Assembly: GCF_025965415.1 (NCBI RefSeq)
Contig: NZ_JAOPWY010000004.1
Location: 1-43,411, forward strand
Direction: 5' to 3'
From: Nocardioides sp.
Lineage (GTDB): Bacteria; Actinomycetota; Actinomycetes; Propionibacteriales; Nocardioidaceae
DNA: 43,411 bases
Positions 16,922 to 25,654 of this stretch are shown here, piece after piece (the stretch's first letter is position 1; every line of letters begins with the position of its first letter). Below the pieces are notes generated by a model. The model did not search any database. It was given only the letters and a program-made list of their open reading frames with translations, and was not told the origin of the DNA. The position numbers and the translations under genes are program-made.

Positions 16922-17977
16922 TCAGCGGGTCGTGAAGGTGAAGGTGGCCGGCTGGATGCCGGGCTTGCGCGGGTCTTGGTCGAGCGGGTTGCCCGAGAGG
17001 TCAAGGACGCGCGAGGTGATCACGACGTGGTACCTCGTCATGGCGCGCAGGCCGCCCTTGGGGTCGAGCGTCAGGCGGTTGCGCCCCTCGTCGTAGCGCA
17101 TCGTGACGGCGACGGGCTTGCGGTGTCCCTTGCGCAGCAGACGGACGTTCGCCTTGGTGAGGCCCTTGGTCTGGACACGCTCGGAGAAGGTGACCTTGAT
17201 CGTCCTGGCGAGCCCGACGCCCTTCGCGCCCCTGCTCGGCGCGGTGGTGCGGACCTTCGGCGGCTCGACGTCGGCGCCCGGGGGCGTCGGGTCGGTTGGC
17301 GGGTCGGTCGGCGGGTCGGTTGGCGGCTCGGGGGTGTCGGTGCCGGGGGTCGGCCACAGCGGGGTGACCCAGTAGTTGGAGTCGCGGAAGCTGTTGACCG
17401 GGAACGAGCAGGTGGCTACGTCGTAGCAGTGCACGCCGTTGGGGCTGGTCTCGGTGGCCCGCAGCGCAGTGACGGGTCCGCGGGTGACCGCGCGCCTGAA
17501 GTAGTCGTACTGGAAGGCGTACTTGGTCGCGGGGGAGTAGTAGGAGGCGATGTAGGTCTGGCCGGGCGAGATCACGACCGGCGTGGCGAAGACCAGGTCC
17601 TGCCAACCCTTGCGGACCAGCGGGTCGAAGGTGGCCGTGGCCAGGCGGTTGCCGTCGGCGTCCCACAGGGAGCCGGTGATCGTGGCTGGGTCGACGCGAT
17701 AGACCCGAACCCCGGTGATGGTCAGCTCGCGCGAGGTCTCGAACCTCGTGCCGAGCTCGACGCCGTTGCGGGAGTCGTCGGCGGTGCAGAAGCCGTCGCT
17801 GTCGAGCCGCCAGCTCCCGCACTCCTGCTCGGTCAGGTCGGCGGCGAAGTCGCTCTCCCAGAGGGCGGCCGCACCCCTCTGGGCACGCGACTCGACCGGT
17901 GCGGCCGTCGCGGGCAGCGCCGACATCGGCACCAGCACCAGCACGGCCAGCGACGCGACGAGCGCTCTGATCCCCAT
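16922..17977 (-). CDS. secreted DUF4082 plus bacterial Ig-like protein
   Basis: A 351-aa exported protein. The signal peptide (residues 1-26) ends ATAA. Residues about 45-195 form a DUF4082 domain (GVELGTRFETSRELTITGVR; SPGQTYIASYYSP). A Pro/Thr/Asp linker with tandem PTDP units follows, then an Ig-like Big_5/SbsA-type domain (VRTTAPSRGAKGVGLARTIKVTFSE). It probably binds carbohydrate or the cell surface. GGTGGAG precedes ATG 17977. There is no sortase motif. Confidence 0.86.
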   Translation of the reverse strand: MGIRALVASLAVLVLVPMSALPATAAPVESRAQRGAAALWESDFAADLTEQECGSWRLDSDGFCTADDSRNGVELGTRFETSRELTITGVRVYRVDPATITGSLWDADGNRLATATFDPLVRKGWQDLVFATPVVISPGQTYIASYYSPATKYAFQYDYFRRAVTRGPVTALRATETSPNGVHCYDVATCSFPVNSFRDSNYWVTPLWPTPGTDTPEPPTDPPTDPPTDPTPPGADVEPPKVRTTAPSRGAKGVGLARTIKVTFSERVQTKGLTKANVRLLRKGHRKPVAVTMRYDEGRNRLTLDPKGGLRAMTRYHVVITSRVLDLSGNPLDQDPRKPGIQPATFTFTTR

Positions 17978-18100
17978 GTTCTCCACCCCACGAACAGCGT
18001 CCACAGGGTCCCCGAACCCGAGCCGCGCCGAGTGCGGCGGACGATGTCAGGACCCTAGCAATGCACCCCAAGGGGTCGGGGCGGACCGCGTCCACGGGGG

Positions 18101-19618
18101 CTAACCGCGCTGGAGGTCGACGGCCTCGGGGGTGTGGAGGCGGACCATGAAGCGCCCGGCGTGCGCCGGGACCGAGGCGCGCGTGAGGCGGGAGACGACG
18201 ACCATCGTGAGGAACGACGCAGGGACCGACCAGGCCGCGGGCTGACCCAGCAGGGCGGCGGTCCACCCGGCGGACGGCGAGGCCGCCAAGGTCCAGGCGA
18301 CGGCAGCGCCCGAGCCGAGCCCGCCCAGCAACAGCCCGGCGACGACCCCGGTCGGCGTGAGCCCGCGCCACCAGATGCCCAGCATCAGGAGTGGCGCGAA
18401 GGTCGAGGCGGTCACGGCGAAGGCCAGGCCCACGGTCCGGGCGACAGCGACGTCCTGAGCCGGGAGAGACAGGAGCAGCGGGACGACCACCGCGATGGCC
18501 GCCGCCACGCGGAAGGCCGCGACCCCGCCGAGGCGGTAGGAGCCCCAGCGCCGGCCGGTCACGTCCTGCGACAGCACGCCCGCCACCGCGATCGTGAGGC
18601 CGGAGCTCGTCGAGAGGAAGGCGGCGAAGGCGCCGGCGGTGACCAGCCCCGTGAGCACGGCCCCGAGCAGCCCGCCGACCATCAGGTGGGGCAGCTCCAG
18701 CACCAGCACGTCCGAGCGACCCGAGATGAGGTCGGGTGCATAGACGCGGCCGAGGGCGGCGTACACGGGTGGCAGGACGTAGAAGATGCCCAGCAGCCCG
18801 AGCACCGCGAGCGTCGTACGACGTGCAGCCCGACCGTCGGGGTTGGTGTAGAACCGCACGACCACGTGCGGCAGGCCCATCGTGCCGAGGAACGTCGCGA
18901 CGATGAGGGAGTACGTCGTGTAGAGACCGATGCCGCCGCCGGGTGCCGCCAGCGGGATCGACCACGAGGCGGGTGCGGACGTGGTCGGGTCCGCCGCGCC
19001 GTCCGAGGCCCACACCGCGAGCAGGACGAAGACCGGGATCAGCAGGGCCGTCAGCTTCACCCAGAACTGGAAGGCCTGCACGAAGGTGATCGACCGCATC
19101 CCGCCCGGGCTCACCGACGCCAGCACGACCAGCGCGACGACCAGCGAGCCGGCCCACGGCGGGGCTCCGATCGTGGCGCGCAGCGTGACGCCGGCGCCCT
19201 GGAACTGCGGCAGGAGGTAGAGCCAGCCGATGCCGACGACGAGCACCGAGCACAGCTTGCGCACGCCGCGCGAGCCCAGTCTGGCCTCGGCGAAGTCGGG
19301 CAGCGTGTAGGCGCCCGAGCGGCGGAGGGGAGCGGCGACGAGGACGAGCAGGACGAGGTAGCCCGCGGTCCAGCCGACGGGATACCAGAGCATCTCCGCG
19401 CCGAAGGTCAGCAGCAGGCCGGCGACGCCGAGGAAGGACGCGGCGGAGAGGTACTCCCCACCGATCGCGCTCGCGTTGAGCCGCGGCCGCACCGTGCGCG
19501 AGGCGACGAAGAAGTCGCTCGTGGTCCGCGAGATCCGCAGCCCCCACGTGCCGATCGCCAGCGTGGCCAGGGAGACGAGGACGACCGCGACGACGCCGGG
19601 GACGATGTCGGTGTTCAT
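18101..19618 (-). CDS. sodium:solute symporter, second ActP-like transporter
   Basis: A 505-aa SSS-family membrane protein with about 13 helices. The signature is GGEYLSAASFLGVAG, with SPGGMRSITFVQAFQF the equivalent of the ActP GGMKGTTWVQ region. It is the last gene of a four-gene operon with a DUF485-like partner and a LytS/LytTR two-component system. This points to regulated uptake of acetate, pyruvate or another carboxylate. Sequence and context differ from the actP at 1674, so the substrate may differ too. Confidence 0.9.
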   Translation of the reverse strand: MNTDIVPGVVAVVLVSLATLAIGTWGLRISRTTSDFFVASRTVRPRLNASAIGGEYLSAASFLGVAGLLLTFGAEMLWYPVGWTAGYLVLLVLVAAPLRRSGAYTLPDFAEARLGSRGVRKLCSVLVVGIGWLYLLPQFQGAGVTLRATIGAPPWAGSLVVALVVLASVSPGGMRSITFVQAFQFWVKLTALLIPVFVLLAVWASDGAADPTTSAPASWSIPLAAPGGGIGLYTTYSLIVATFLGTMGLPHVVVRFYTNPDGRAARRTTLAVLGLLGIFYVLPPVYAALGRVYAPDLISGRSDVLVLELPHLMVGGLLGAVLTGLVTAGAFAAFLSTSSGLTIAVAGVLSQDVTGRRWGSYRLGGVAAFRVAAAIAVVVPLLLSLPAQDVAVARTVGLAFAVTASTFAPLLMLGIWWRGLTPTGVVAGLLLGGLGSGAAVAWTLAASPSAGWTAALLGQPAAWSVPASFLTMVVVSRLTRASVPAHAGRFMVRLHTPEAVDLQRG

Positions 19619-19625
19619 GGGGCGC

Positions 19626-20018
19626 TCACGTCGGGTTCTCCGGCACGACCGACCCGACCAGGTCGGCGAAGTCGCGCTCGTTGGCCTCCGAGCGCCGGAC
19701 GTAGAACCAGCCCAGCGCCACCAGCCACGGATAGGTCAGCACCCCGAGCAGCAGCCACGCCACGGGCACCGGCCCCCACCGCACCTCGCCCAGCGACGGG
19801 AAGAGGTGGAAGAGCACCGGCAGCAGCCCGACCGTCAGCGCCAGCGCGGCGAGCACGCGCATCGCCAGCACCAGCTGCTCGCGCAGCAGCGAGCGCATGA
19901 AGACCTCGCCGAGCGCGGTCTCCGCGTCGATCTCCCGCGTCCCGGCGGACCGTACGACGTCCGCGCGCCGCCGCGGCGGACCGGTCACCCGGACCCGTGG
20001 CTGCGGCTGCTCGCTCAC
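19626..20018 (-). CDS. small two-helix membrane protein, DUF485-like partner of the symporter
   Basis: A 130-aa protein with a basic N-terminus (PQPRVRVTGPPRRRADV) and two transmembrane helices (roughly 63-82 and 92-113), ending YVRRSEANERDFADLV. The position just upstream of an SSS gene (7 nt apart) is that of DUF485 proteins. Its GTG start overlaps the response regulator stop by 4 nt (GTGA), so it is translationally coupled to it. Confidence 0.8.
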   Translation of the reverse strand: MSEQPQPRVRVTGPPRRRADVVRSAGTREIDAETALGEVFMRSLLREQLVLAMRVLAALALTVGLLPVLFHLFPSLGEVRWGPVPVAWLLLGVLTYPWLVALGWFYVRRSEANERDFADLVGSVVPENPT

Positions 20019-20728
20019 GGCTCGCGCCGGGTGAGCACCGACCGCAGCTCGCGCGTGTGCCGCCGGCTCACCGGCAGCTCGGTGCCGCCGACCACGACGC
20101 TGACCCGACCGCCCTCGCTGCGGACCTCCTCGACGTGGGGGAGCGCGACCAGCACCGAGCGGTGGATCCGCACGAAGCCCGCCGGTGCCCACTGCTCGGC
20201 GAGCGAGCTCAGCGGCGTACGGACGAGGTGCGAGCCCTCGGCGGTGTGCAGCCGGGCGTAGTCGCCCTGGGCCTCGACGTGGGTGATCTCGGAGCGGTTG
20301 ATGAAGCGTGTGACGCCGCCGCGCTCCACGGGGATCTGCACGTCGCCCGACGGTGCCGGGCCGCCGGCCTCGACCACCCGGCGTACGGCCTCGGCGAGGC
20401 GCTCCTCCCGCACCGGCTTGAGGACGTAGTCGACGGCGCGCAGCTCGAAGGCCGCGACCGCGTGCTCCTCGTGGGCGGTGACGAAGACGATCGGCGGCGG
20501 CGACTTGAAGCGCGAGAGCACCTGGGCCAGGTCCAGACCGGTCAGGCCGGGCATCTGGATGTCGAGGAAGACGGCGTCGACCTCCTCGGCCTGCAGCACC
20601 CGCAGCGCCTCGGTCGCGGAGTCGGTGCCGCGGACCTCGCCGATGCGCGGGTCGCGGCCGAGCAGAAAGGTCAGCTCGTCGAGGGCGGGACGCTCGTCGT
20701 CGATGACGAGCACCTTGAGCGGCGTCAT
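20015..20728 (-). CDS. LytTR-family response regulator
   Basis: A 237-aa protein with an N-terminal receiver domain (DDERPALDEL; phosphoacceptor Asp56 in VFLDIQMPG; Lys in VDYVLKPV) and a C-terminal LytTR DNA-binding domain (ITHVEAQGDYARLHT, FVRIHRSVLVAL). It is activated by the overlapping LytS-like kinase and probably regulates the downstream symporter genes. ATGA overlaps on the kinase side and GTGA on the partner side show tight coupling. Confidence 0.95.
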   Translation of the reverse strand: MTPLKVLVIDDERPALDELTFLLGRDPRIGEVRGTDSATEALRVLQAEEVDAVFLDIQMPGLTGLDLAQVLSRFKSPPPIVFVTAHEEHAVAAFELRAVDYVLKPVREERLAEAVRRVVEAGGPAPSGDVQIPVERGGVTRFINRSEITHVEAQGDYARLHTAEGSHLVRTPLSSLAEQWAPAGFVRIHRSVLVALPHVEEVRSEGGRVSVVVGGTELPVSRRHTRELRSVLTRREP

Positions 20729-21855
20729 ACCTGGACTCCGGGGGCGAACTTCGGCACCCGCACGATGACCTTCGTGCCGGCGCCTGGGGCGGTCTCGACG
20801 ACCAGACCGTAGTCGTCGCCGTAGGCGTTGCGAAGCCTTGCGTCGACATTCCCCAGTCCGACGGAGTCCATCGACGCGTCGCCGGCCAGCGCCTGCCGCA
20901 CCCGCTCGGGGTCCTCGCCCATGCCGTCGTCCTCCACCTCCAGCACGCACTCCTGGTCGAGGTCGCGCGCGGTGATGGAGAGACGGCCGACGCCGTCCTC
21001 CTTGTCGGCGCTCGCCTCCAGCCCGTGGCGTACGGCGTTCTCCACGAGCGGCTGGATGCAGAGGAACGGCACCGCCACGGGCAGCACCTCCGGCGCGATC
21101 TGCAGCGTCACCTGCAGCCGGTCGCCGAAGCGCGCCTGCTCGAGGAGGAGGTAGCGCTCGACGGAACGGAGCTCTTCGGCGAGCGTCGTGTACTCACCGT
21201 GCCGGCGGAACGAGTAGCGGGTGAAGTCGGCGAACTCCAGCAGGAGCTCGCGCGCCCGGTCGGGGTCGGTCCGCACGAAGCTGGCGATCGCGCCGAGCGA
21301 GTTGTAGATGAAGTGAGGGCTGATCTGGGCACGCAGCGCGCGCACCTCGGCCTCCATCAGCCGGGTCCGCGACGCGTCGAGCTCGGCGAGCTCGAGCTGG
21401 CCGCTGACCCACGACGCCACCTCGTCGGCCGCGCGGACGAGTCCCCCGGTGGTCTGCGGGGCGCCGACGACCAGCGCGCCGATCAGGGTGTCCTCGACGA
21501 CCAGTGGGCTCACGATGGCCTGCCGCACCTGGCAGCCGCCGTCGTCGCAGACCAGCGTCCGCTCGTCGACGATCATCGTGCGACCGGTCTCCGCGACCTG
21601 GCTGATCGTGGCCGCGAGCTGGCTGCGGTGGTGGCCGCCGAGCCCGTCCCACGCGAGCAGGCCGCTGGTGTCACCCAGCCCGGCGGCCGGCGTACCGAGC
21701 AGCGCGCGCAGGTGGCGTACGGACCGCTCGGCGCTCGCCGTGGTCAGGCCCTCCCGCAGCGCGGGGCTCGCCAGCGAGGCGTTGTGCAGCGCGCGGAAGG
21801 CGGCGCGGTCGGCCTCGCCACCCAACGACGTACGCCGCCACCTCCATGTCGCCAC
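20725..21855 (-). CDS. LytS-like histidine kinase (GAF plus His_kinase), soluble
   Basis: A 376-aa sensor kinase with no transmembrane helix. A GAF-like domain (about 50-160, with LVCDDGGCQVRQAIVSPL) is followed by the LytS His_kinase box ISPHFIYNSLGAI (His near 178) and a HATPase domain (QPLVENAVRHG; EDDGMG; GLGNVDARL). It probably senses a cytoplasmic signal, perhaps a carboxylate or metabolite, and controls the SSS symporter in the same operon. The start codon is GTG. Confidence 0.93.
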   Translation of the reverse strand: MATWRWRRTSLGGEADRAAFRALHNASLASPALREGLTTASAERSVRHLRALLGTPAAGLGDTSGLLAWDGLGGHHRSQLAATISQVAETGRTMIVDERTLVCDDGGCQVRQAIVSPLVVEDTLIGALVVGAPQTTGGLVRAADEVASWVSGQLELAELDASRTRLMEAEVRALRAQISPHFIYNSLGAIASFVRTDPDRARELLLEFADFTRYSFRRHGEYTTLAEELRSVERYLLLEQARFGDRLQVTLQIAPEVLPVAVPFLCIQPLVENAVRHGLEASADKEDGVGRLSITARDLDQECVLEVEDDGMGEDPERVRQALAGDASMDSVGLGNVDARLRNAYGDDYGLVVETAPGAGTKVIVRVPKFAPGVQV

Positions 21856-21918
21856 GCTCGGAGACTAGCCGCGATCAGCGCTCGCAGCGCGGCAGCGGTC
21901 AGTGACGTCGTACGGCGC

Positions 21919-23370
21919 TCATCGCTCGCACCGGCGCGCGCGCTCGGCGACGCAGCGGTCGCGGCCCTTGCCGCCGTCCGCCTGGTCGGTCCCGCGGCCG
22001 CCGAGGAGCACGTCGTCGCCGGCGCGGCCATGGAGCGCGTCGTTGCCGGCGTCGCCCCGGAGCTTGTCCTTGCCGGGGCCGCCGCGCAGGCGGTCCTGGC
22101 CAGGCCCGCCTGCCATCGTCGAGGTCGCCTCGAGCGAGAGTGCCTCGCAATCGTAGGAGAACTGGTCCCACCACGGGTCGCCGGCGACGATGCTGAGGCG
22201 GTCGCCGCCGGCGCCGCCGCGCAGGGTGCCGCGGCAGCCGTTGTAGGAGAGCTCATTGGCCTTGCCGTTGCCGAGGATCTTCACCTCGGGAGCCATGAGG
22301 AAGGCGTTCTCGACGTTGTCCACTGCCGAGGTCACGACATCCGGGGTCGGGCCCCAGTAGGCGGGGTCGGGGCCGAAGAACCGCTCGCTGCGCCACACGC
22401 CCGTAGCGAGGTCGAGCCTCATGCCGCCGTTGGGACCGGCGGCCACCAGGAGGTCGTCGCCGGCGCCGGTGTCGACGCGCGTGTCCGAGGTCGGCGTGTC
22501 GGCGAAGAGGACCTGGTCGTCCCCGCCGAAGGTCTGCACCGTGACGTCGGGGTTGGAGGCTGTCTGGTCGGGGCGCAGCGTGACCACGTCGTCCCCGGAC
22601 GTCCCCTTGTAGGACACCGTGGCCGGACCCCAGGCGCCGGACCCGCCGGGCCACGTCGTGGAGATGTCGGCCGTCTCGAACGAGATGAGGCTCACGGGCT
22701 TCGCGTAGGTCCCGTCGCCGGCCTGGACGATGCCCCGCTCCATGTCGACCGACGACACGCCGTCGTTGGTGAAGTCGACCGCGATCTGGTCGGTGCCCTC
22801 GCCGCCGTCGATGGTGGCCGCTGCCAGCATGGTCCGGCTCTGGATCGTGGCGACGTCGTCGCCAGGACCCAGCTCGACGGCGTCGGACCTCAGCTCTGTG
22901 TTCGGCAGGTACTGCGTACCGACGACGACCCGGTCGTCGCCGGCGCCTGTGCTGACCGAGTCGGTGTCGTTGTCGACGTCAGAGCCCTGATGCGGATCTC
23001 CCGTGGTGACCGTCTCGGCGGCCGCGCCTCCGACGAGGGTGTCGGCTCCGGCTCCGAGATAGACGGTGACGTGGCTGGCGCCGCCCAGCGCGGTGGTGTC
23101 GACGGTGTCGTTGCCGGTCCCGGCGGCGACGTACGTGCCGGCGGTCCCGGTCACGCAGACCAGATCGTCACCGCCGAGGGCGGAGACCTCGGTCGCGGTG
23201 CCGGTGACGATGACGTCACGGCCCTCGGTGCCGATGAGGGTCGGCCCGGAGCCGACGATCGTCGCGGCCTCGCCGCGGCAGGTCTCGCCGACGGCCGTGG
23301 CCGAGGTGGTCGGGGCCAGCAGGGCCAGGCCCAGCATGGCGGCAGCGGTCAGTGGCGTCGTACGTCGCAC
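21919..23370 (-). CDS. secreted RTX-like calcium-binding repeat protein
   Basis: A 483-aa exported protein. A signal peptide (MRRTTPLTAAAMLGLALLA...) is followed by repeated GGxGxDxLxG nonapeptides. They are degenerate through the body (GTEGRDVIV, GGDDLVCV, GAGDDRVVV) and canonical at the C-terminus (GGPGQDRLRGGPGKDKLRG, GRAGDDVLLGG, GGKGRDRC). Such repeats bind Ca2+ in parallel beta-rolls. There is no catalytic domain. It is a paralogue of the protein at 24285. Confidence 0.88.
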   Translation of the reverse strand: MRRTTPLTAAAMLGLALLAPTTSATAVGETCRGEAATIVGSGPTLIGTEGRDVIVTGTATEVSALGGDDLVCVTGTAGTYVAAGTGNDTVDTTALGGASHVTVYLGAGADTLVGGAAAETVTTGDPHQGSDVDNDTDSVSTGAGDDRVVVGTQYLPNTELRSDAVELGPGDDVATIQSRTMLAAATIDGGEGTDQIAVDFTNDGVSSVDMERGIVQAGDGTYAKPVSLISFETADISTTWPGGSGAWGPATVSYKGTSGDDVVTLRPDQTASNPDVTVQTFGGDDQVLFADTPTSDTRVDTGAGDDLLVAAGPNGGMRLDLATGVWRSERFFGPDPAYWGPTPDVVTSAVDNVENAFLMAPEVKILGNGKANELSYNGCRGTLRGGAGGDRLSIVAGDPWWDQFSYDCEALSLEATSTMAGGPGQDRLRGGPGKDKLRGDAGNDALHGRAGDDVLLGGRGTDQADGGKGRDRCVAERARRCER

Positions 23371-23390
23371 GGTTCCCCCAGGAAGTGTGG

Positions 23391-24248
23391 TCAGCGGAAG
23401 TCGATGAGCAACATGTCCGTGTCGGTCCCGTCGCTCACGACCGGTCCCTCATGGGATGTGCCGTCCTCGGGATTGGTCGCCGACTCCCCGCGCAGGTCGC
23501 GGACCTTCGCCCGGAAGCACTCGGTGACGTAGGGCAGCTGCATGCCGTCGTGGCCGCGGCCGTAGTCGTCGTAGAGGGCACGGACGGCGTCGAGCCGGGC
23601 CTCCCGCTCGGCCTCCGGGAGCGAGGCGACGTACGAGCGGGACGCGACGATGTCGACGAGGATGTCGCGGTTGACGTCCTGCCAGAAGGCGAAGGTCGTG
23701 CGCTCGGCGGGCTCGAAGAGCTCGTGGTCGACCAGCACGTCGGAGGACGCGTGGGAGGAGGCTGCGTGCTCGCCGACGACGTTGACGAGGCGGCGGACCC
23801 ACGGGATGCGCTGGTCGAAGAAGTTCCACGCCAGTGCCACGTGGCCACCGGGCTTGAGCACGCGCGCGATCTCCGGGAGCGCCACGTCGTGGTCGAACCA
23901 GTGGAAGGCCTGCGCGACGACCACGACGTCGACCGACCGGTCGTTGGCCGGGATCTCCTCCGCGGTCGCGAGCCTGGCGCTCACCTCCGGCACCCGCTCG
24001 CGCAGCACGGCGAGCATCGCCTCGTCGGGCTCGGTCGCGAAGACCGCGTGGCCCTGGTCGACGAGCTCGCGGGTCAGCTTGCCGGTGCCCGCGCCGAGCT
24101 CGAGGACGACCTTGGCGTCGCCGCCGGCCAGCCAGGCGACGGCGTCGGCGGGGTACGACGGGCGCCCCCGGTCGTACGCCTCCGCGACGGCGCCGAAGGA
24201 CCGCGCCAGCTGGTCGGTGGTCGGGCTCTCGGCAGCATCGTCGCTCAT
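23391..24248 (-). CDS. class I SAM-dependent methyltransferase
   Basis: A 285-aa cytoplasmic methyltransferase. The SAM site is VLELGAGTGKLTREL, followed by an acidic strand end (ATEPDEAML), VVVVAQAFHWFD and RVLKPGGHVALAWN. It resembles the Methyltransf_11 group. The substrate is unknown. It sits between two RTX-like genes on the same strand (20 and 36 nt gaps), so one transcript is likely. Confidence 0.9.
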   Translation of the reverse strand: MSDDAAESPTTDQLARSFGAVAEAYDRGRPSYPADAVAWLAGGDAKVVLELGAGTGKLTRELVDQGHAVFATEPDEAMLAVLRERVPEVSARLATAEEIPANDRSVDVVVVAQAFHWFDHDVALPEIARVLKPGGHVALAWNFFDQRIPWVRRLVNVVGEHAASSHASSDVLVDHELFEPAERTTFAFWQDVNRDILVDIVASRSYVASLPEAEREARLDAVRALYDDYGRGHDGMQLPYVTECFRAKVRDLRGESATNPEDGTSHEGPVVSDGTDTDMLLIDFR

Positions 24249-24284
24249 CGGGAACAGGCTACAAGCGCCGGCGAGCCCCGGACC

Positions 24285-25565
24285 TCAGCGGCGTACCTCG
24301 CAGCTCGTCCTCCTCTCCGCCTGGCAGGTGTCGCGGCCCTGGCGGCCGTTGGCGCTGTCCCGCCCCGGACCGCCGACCAGCACGTCGCGACCAGCCGAGC
24401 CGACCAGCGTGTCGTTGCCGGGACCGCCGAGGAAGTGCGTGCGACGACCGTTGCCGCACTCGACCCGGGCTCCGTCGGGGGTGTTGATGAAGGCGGTGAT
24501 CTCGTCGCGTCCACCGAGTCCGTGCACCGTGGCACGGCAGGCGTTGACCTCGAGGTCGTTGGTCCGGCGGGTGCCGGTGAGCGTGACGACCGATGAGGCG
24601 AGGCGGGCATCCTCGAAGCTGTTGGCCTCAGCGCGGACCGCCTTCCTGCCGGAGCCGGCCGTCAGCCTCTCGCGAGCCAGGTCGAGATCGACCCGCGACC
24701 GGGAGCCGGCGACGAGCTCGTCGACGCCGTCGCCACCGCTGAAGCTGCTCCTCCTCGCGAAGAGCCCGACGCTCAGCCGGTCGTCGCCGCCGCGGAGGGC
24801 GACCCTCTGCGTGACCCTCGCGCTGGTGTTCCACCCCAGGCTGACGCTCTCGTCCCGGTTGCTGCCCAGGATCGTGACCTGGCGCAGGGTGCTGTAGCCG
24901 CGCACGGAGAACCCGGTGAACCCGTCGAGGTCGAGCCTGGGGCCGGGGCCCGTCGACAGATAGCCGGCCCCGGTGTCGATCTTCAGCCGGGCGACCTCGT
25001 TGGCGTAGAGCATCTGGAACGTGCTGCCGGTGCCTGCGTGGGCGACGCTCGTCGCCGTGGGGATGCCGCTCCAGAAGAGCTGGAGCTCGCCTTCGCCACG
25101 GATCTCGTCGGCGTTCGTCTCGCCACCCTCTCCGGAGGAGACGCTGTCGAACCCGCCGCTGCCGAGGTCGATGACGTCACGCTCCGTGTCGCGGTCGTCG
25201 TCCTCGCCGCCGGTGACGCTCTCCCCGTTCGCGGAGCCGCGGTAGGTGTCCGCTCCGGCTCCGAGCGTCGCGCTCACGCCCCCGGTCGCGAGCGTGGCGT
25301 CGACGACGTCGTCGCCCGCGCCGGCGTAGACATCGGTGTAGGTGTCGCCCGTGACGCAGATCAGGTCGTTGCCGCCCAGCGCGTTCACGGTGAGCGCGTC
25401 GTCGGCGACGATGACGTCGTCGCCCTCCGTGCCGGTGACCGTGCCGGTCCCGGAGATCGTGGCGGTGACACCGGGACAGGTCACCGCGGCCGTGGCCGGA
25501 CCTGCGGGCGCGAGCAGCGTCAGGCCGAGCAGGGCGGCAGCGGGCAAGGTGGTGGTGCGGAGCAT
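24285..25565 (-). CDS. secreted RTX-like calcium-binding repeat protein, paralogue
   Basis: A 426-aa exported protein with a signal peptide (MLRTTTLPAAALLGLTLLAPA) and the same opening layout as the protein at 21919 (TCPGV...GTEGDDVIVADDA; GGNDLICVTGD; GAGDDVVDATLATGG). A single C-terminal canonical block (GGPGNDTLVGSAGRDVLVGGPGRD) ends the protein. No enzymatic domain is seen. The two paralogues flank a methyltransferase gene. Confidence 0.88.
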   Translation of the reverse strand: MLRTTTLPAAALLGLTLLAPAGPATAAVTCPGVTATISGTGTVTGTEGDDVIVADDALTVNALGGNDLICVTGDTYTDVYAGAGDDVVDATLATGGVSATLGAGADTYRGSANGESVTGGEDDDRDTERDVIDLGSGGFDSVSSGEGGETNADEIRGEGELQLFWSGIPTATSVAHAGTGSTFQMLYANEVARLKIDTGAGYLSTGPGPRLDLDGFTGFSVRGYSTLRQVTILGSNRDESVSLGWNTSARVTQRVALRGGDDRLSVGLFARRSSFSGGDGVDELVAGSRSRVDLDLARERLTAGSGRKAVRAEANSFEDARLASSVVTLTGTRRTNDLEVNACRATVHGLGGRDEITAFINTPDGARVECGNGRRTHFLGGPGNDTLVGSAGRDVLVGGPGRDSANGRQGRDTCQAERRTSCEVRR

Positions 25566-25654
25566 GTGGTCCCCCAGGGTCGATGTCGCGACACGGTACG
25601 TCGGGGTGTGATGCGAGCGGCGTGCCGAAAGTTGTCACGGATACCGTCCTCCCC

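Noticed and set aside
17277..17332. Tandem CGGGTCGGTTGG-type repeat
   Set aside because: It encodes the PTDP linker of the DUF4082 protein, an ordinary Pro/Thr spacer, not a regulatory repeat or CRISPR.
17001..19547. 848-codon minus-strand frame
   Set aside because: Reading-frame shadow crossing the DUF4082 and SSS genes; low-complexity Arg-rich product.
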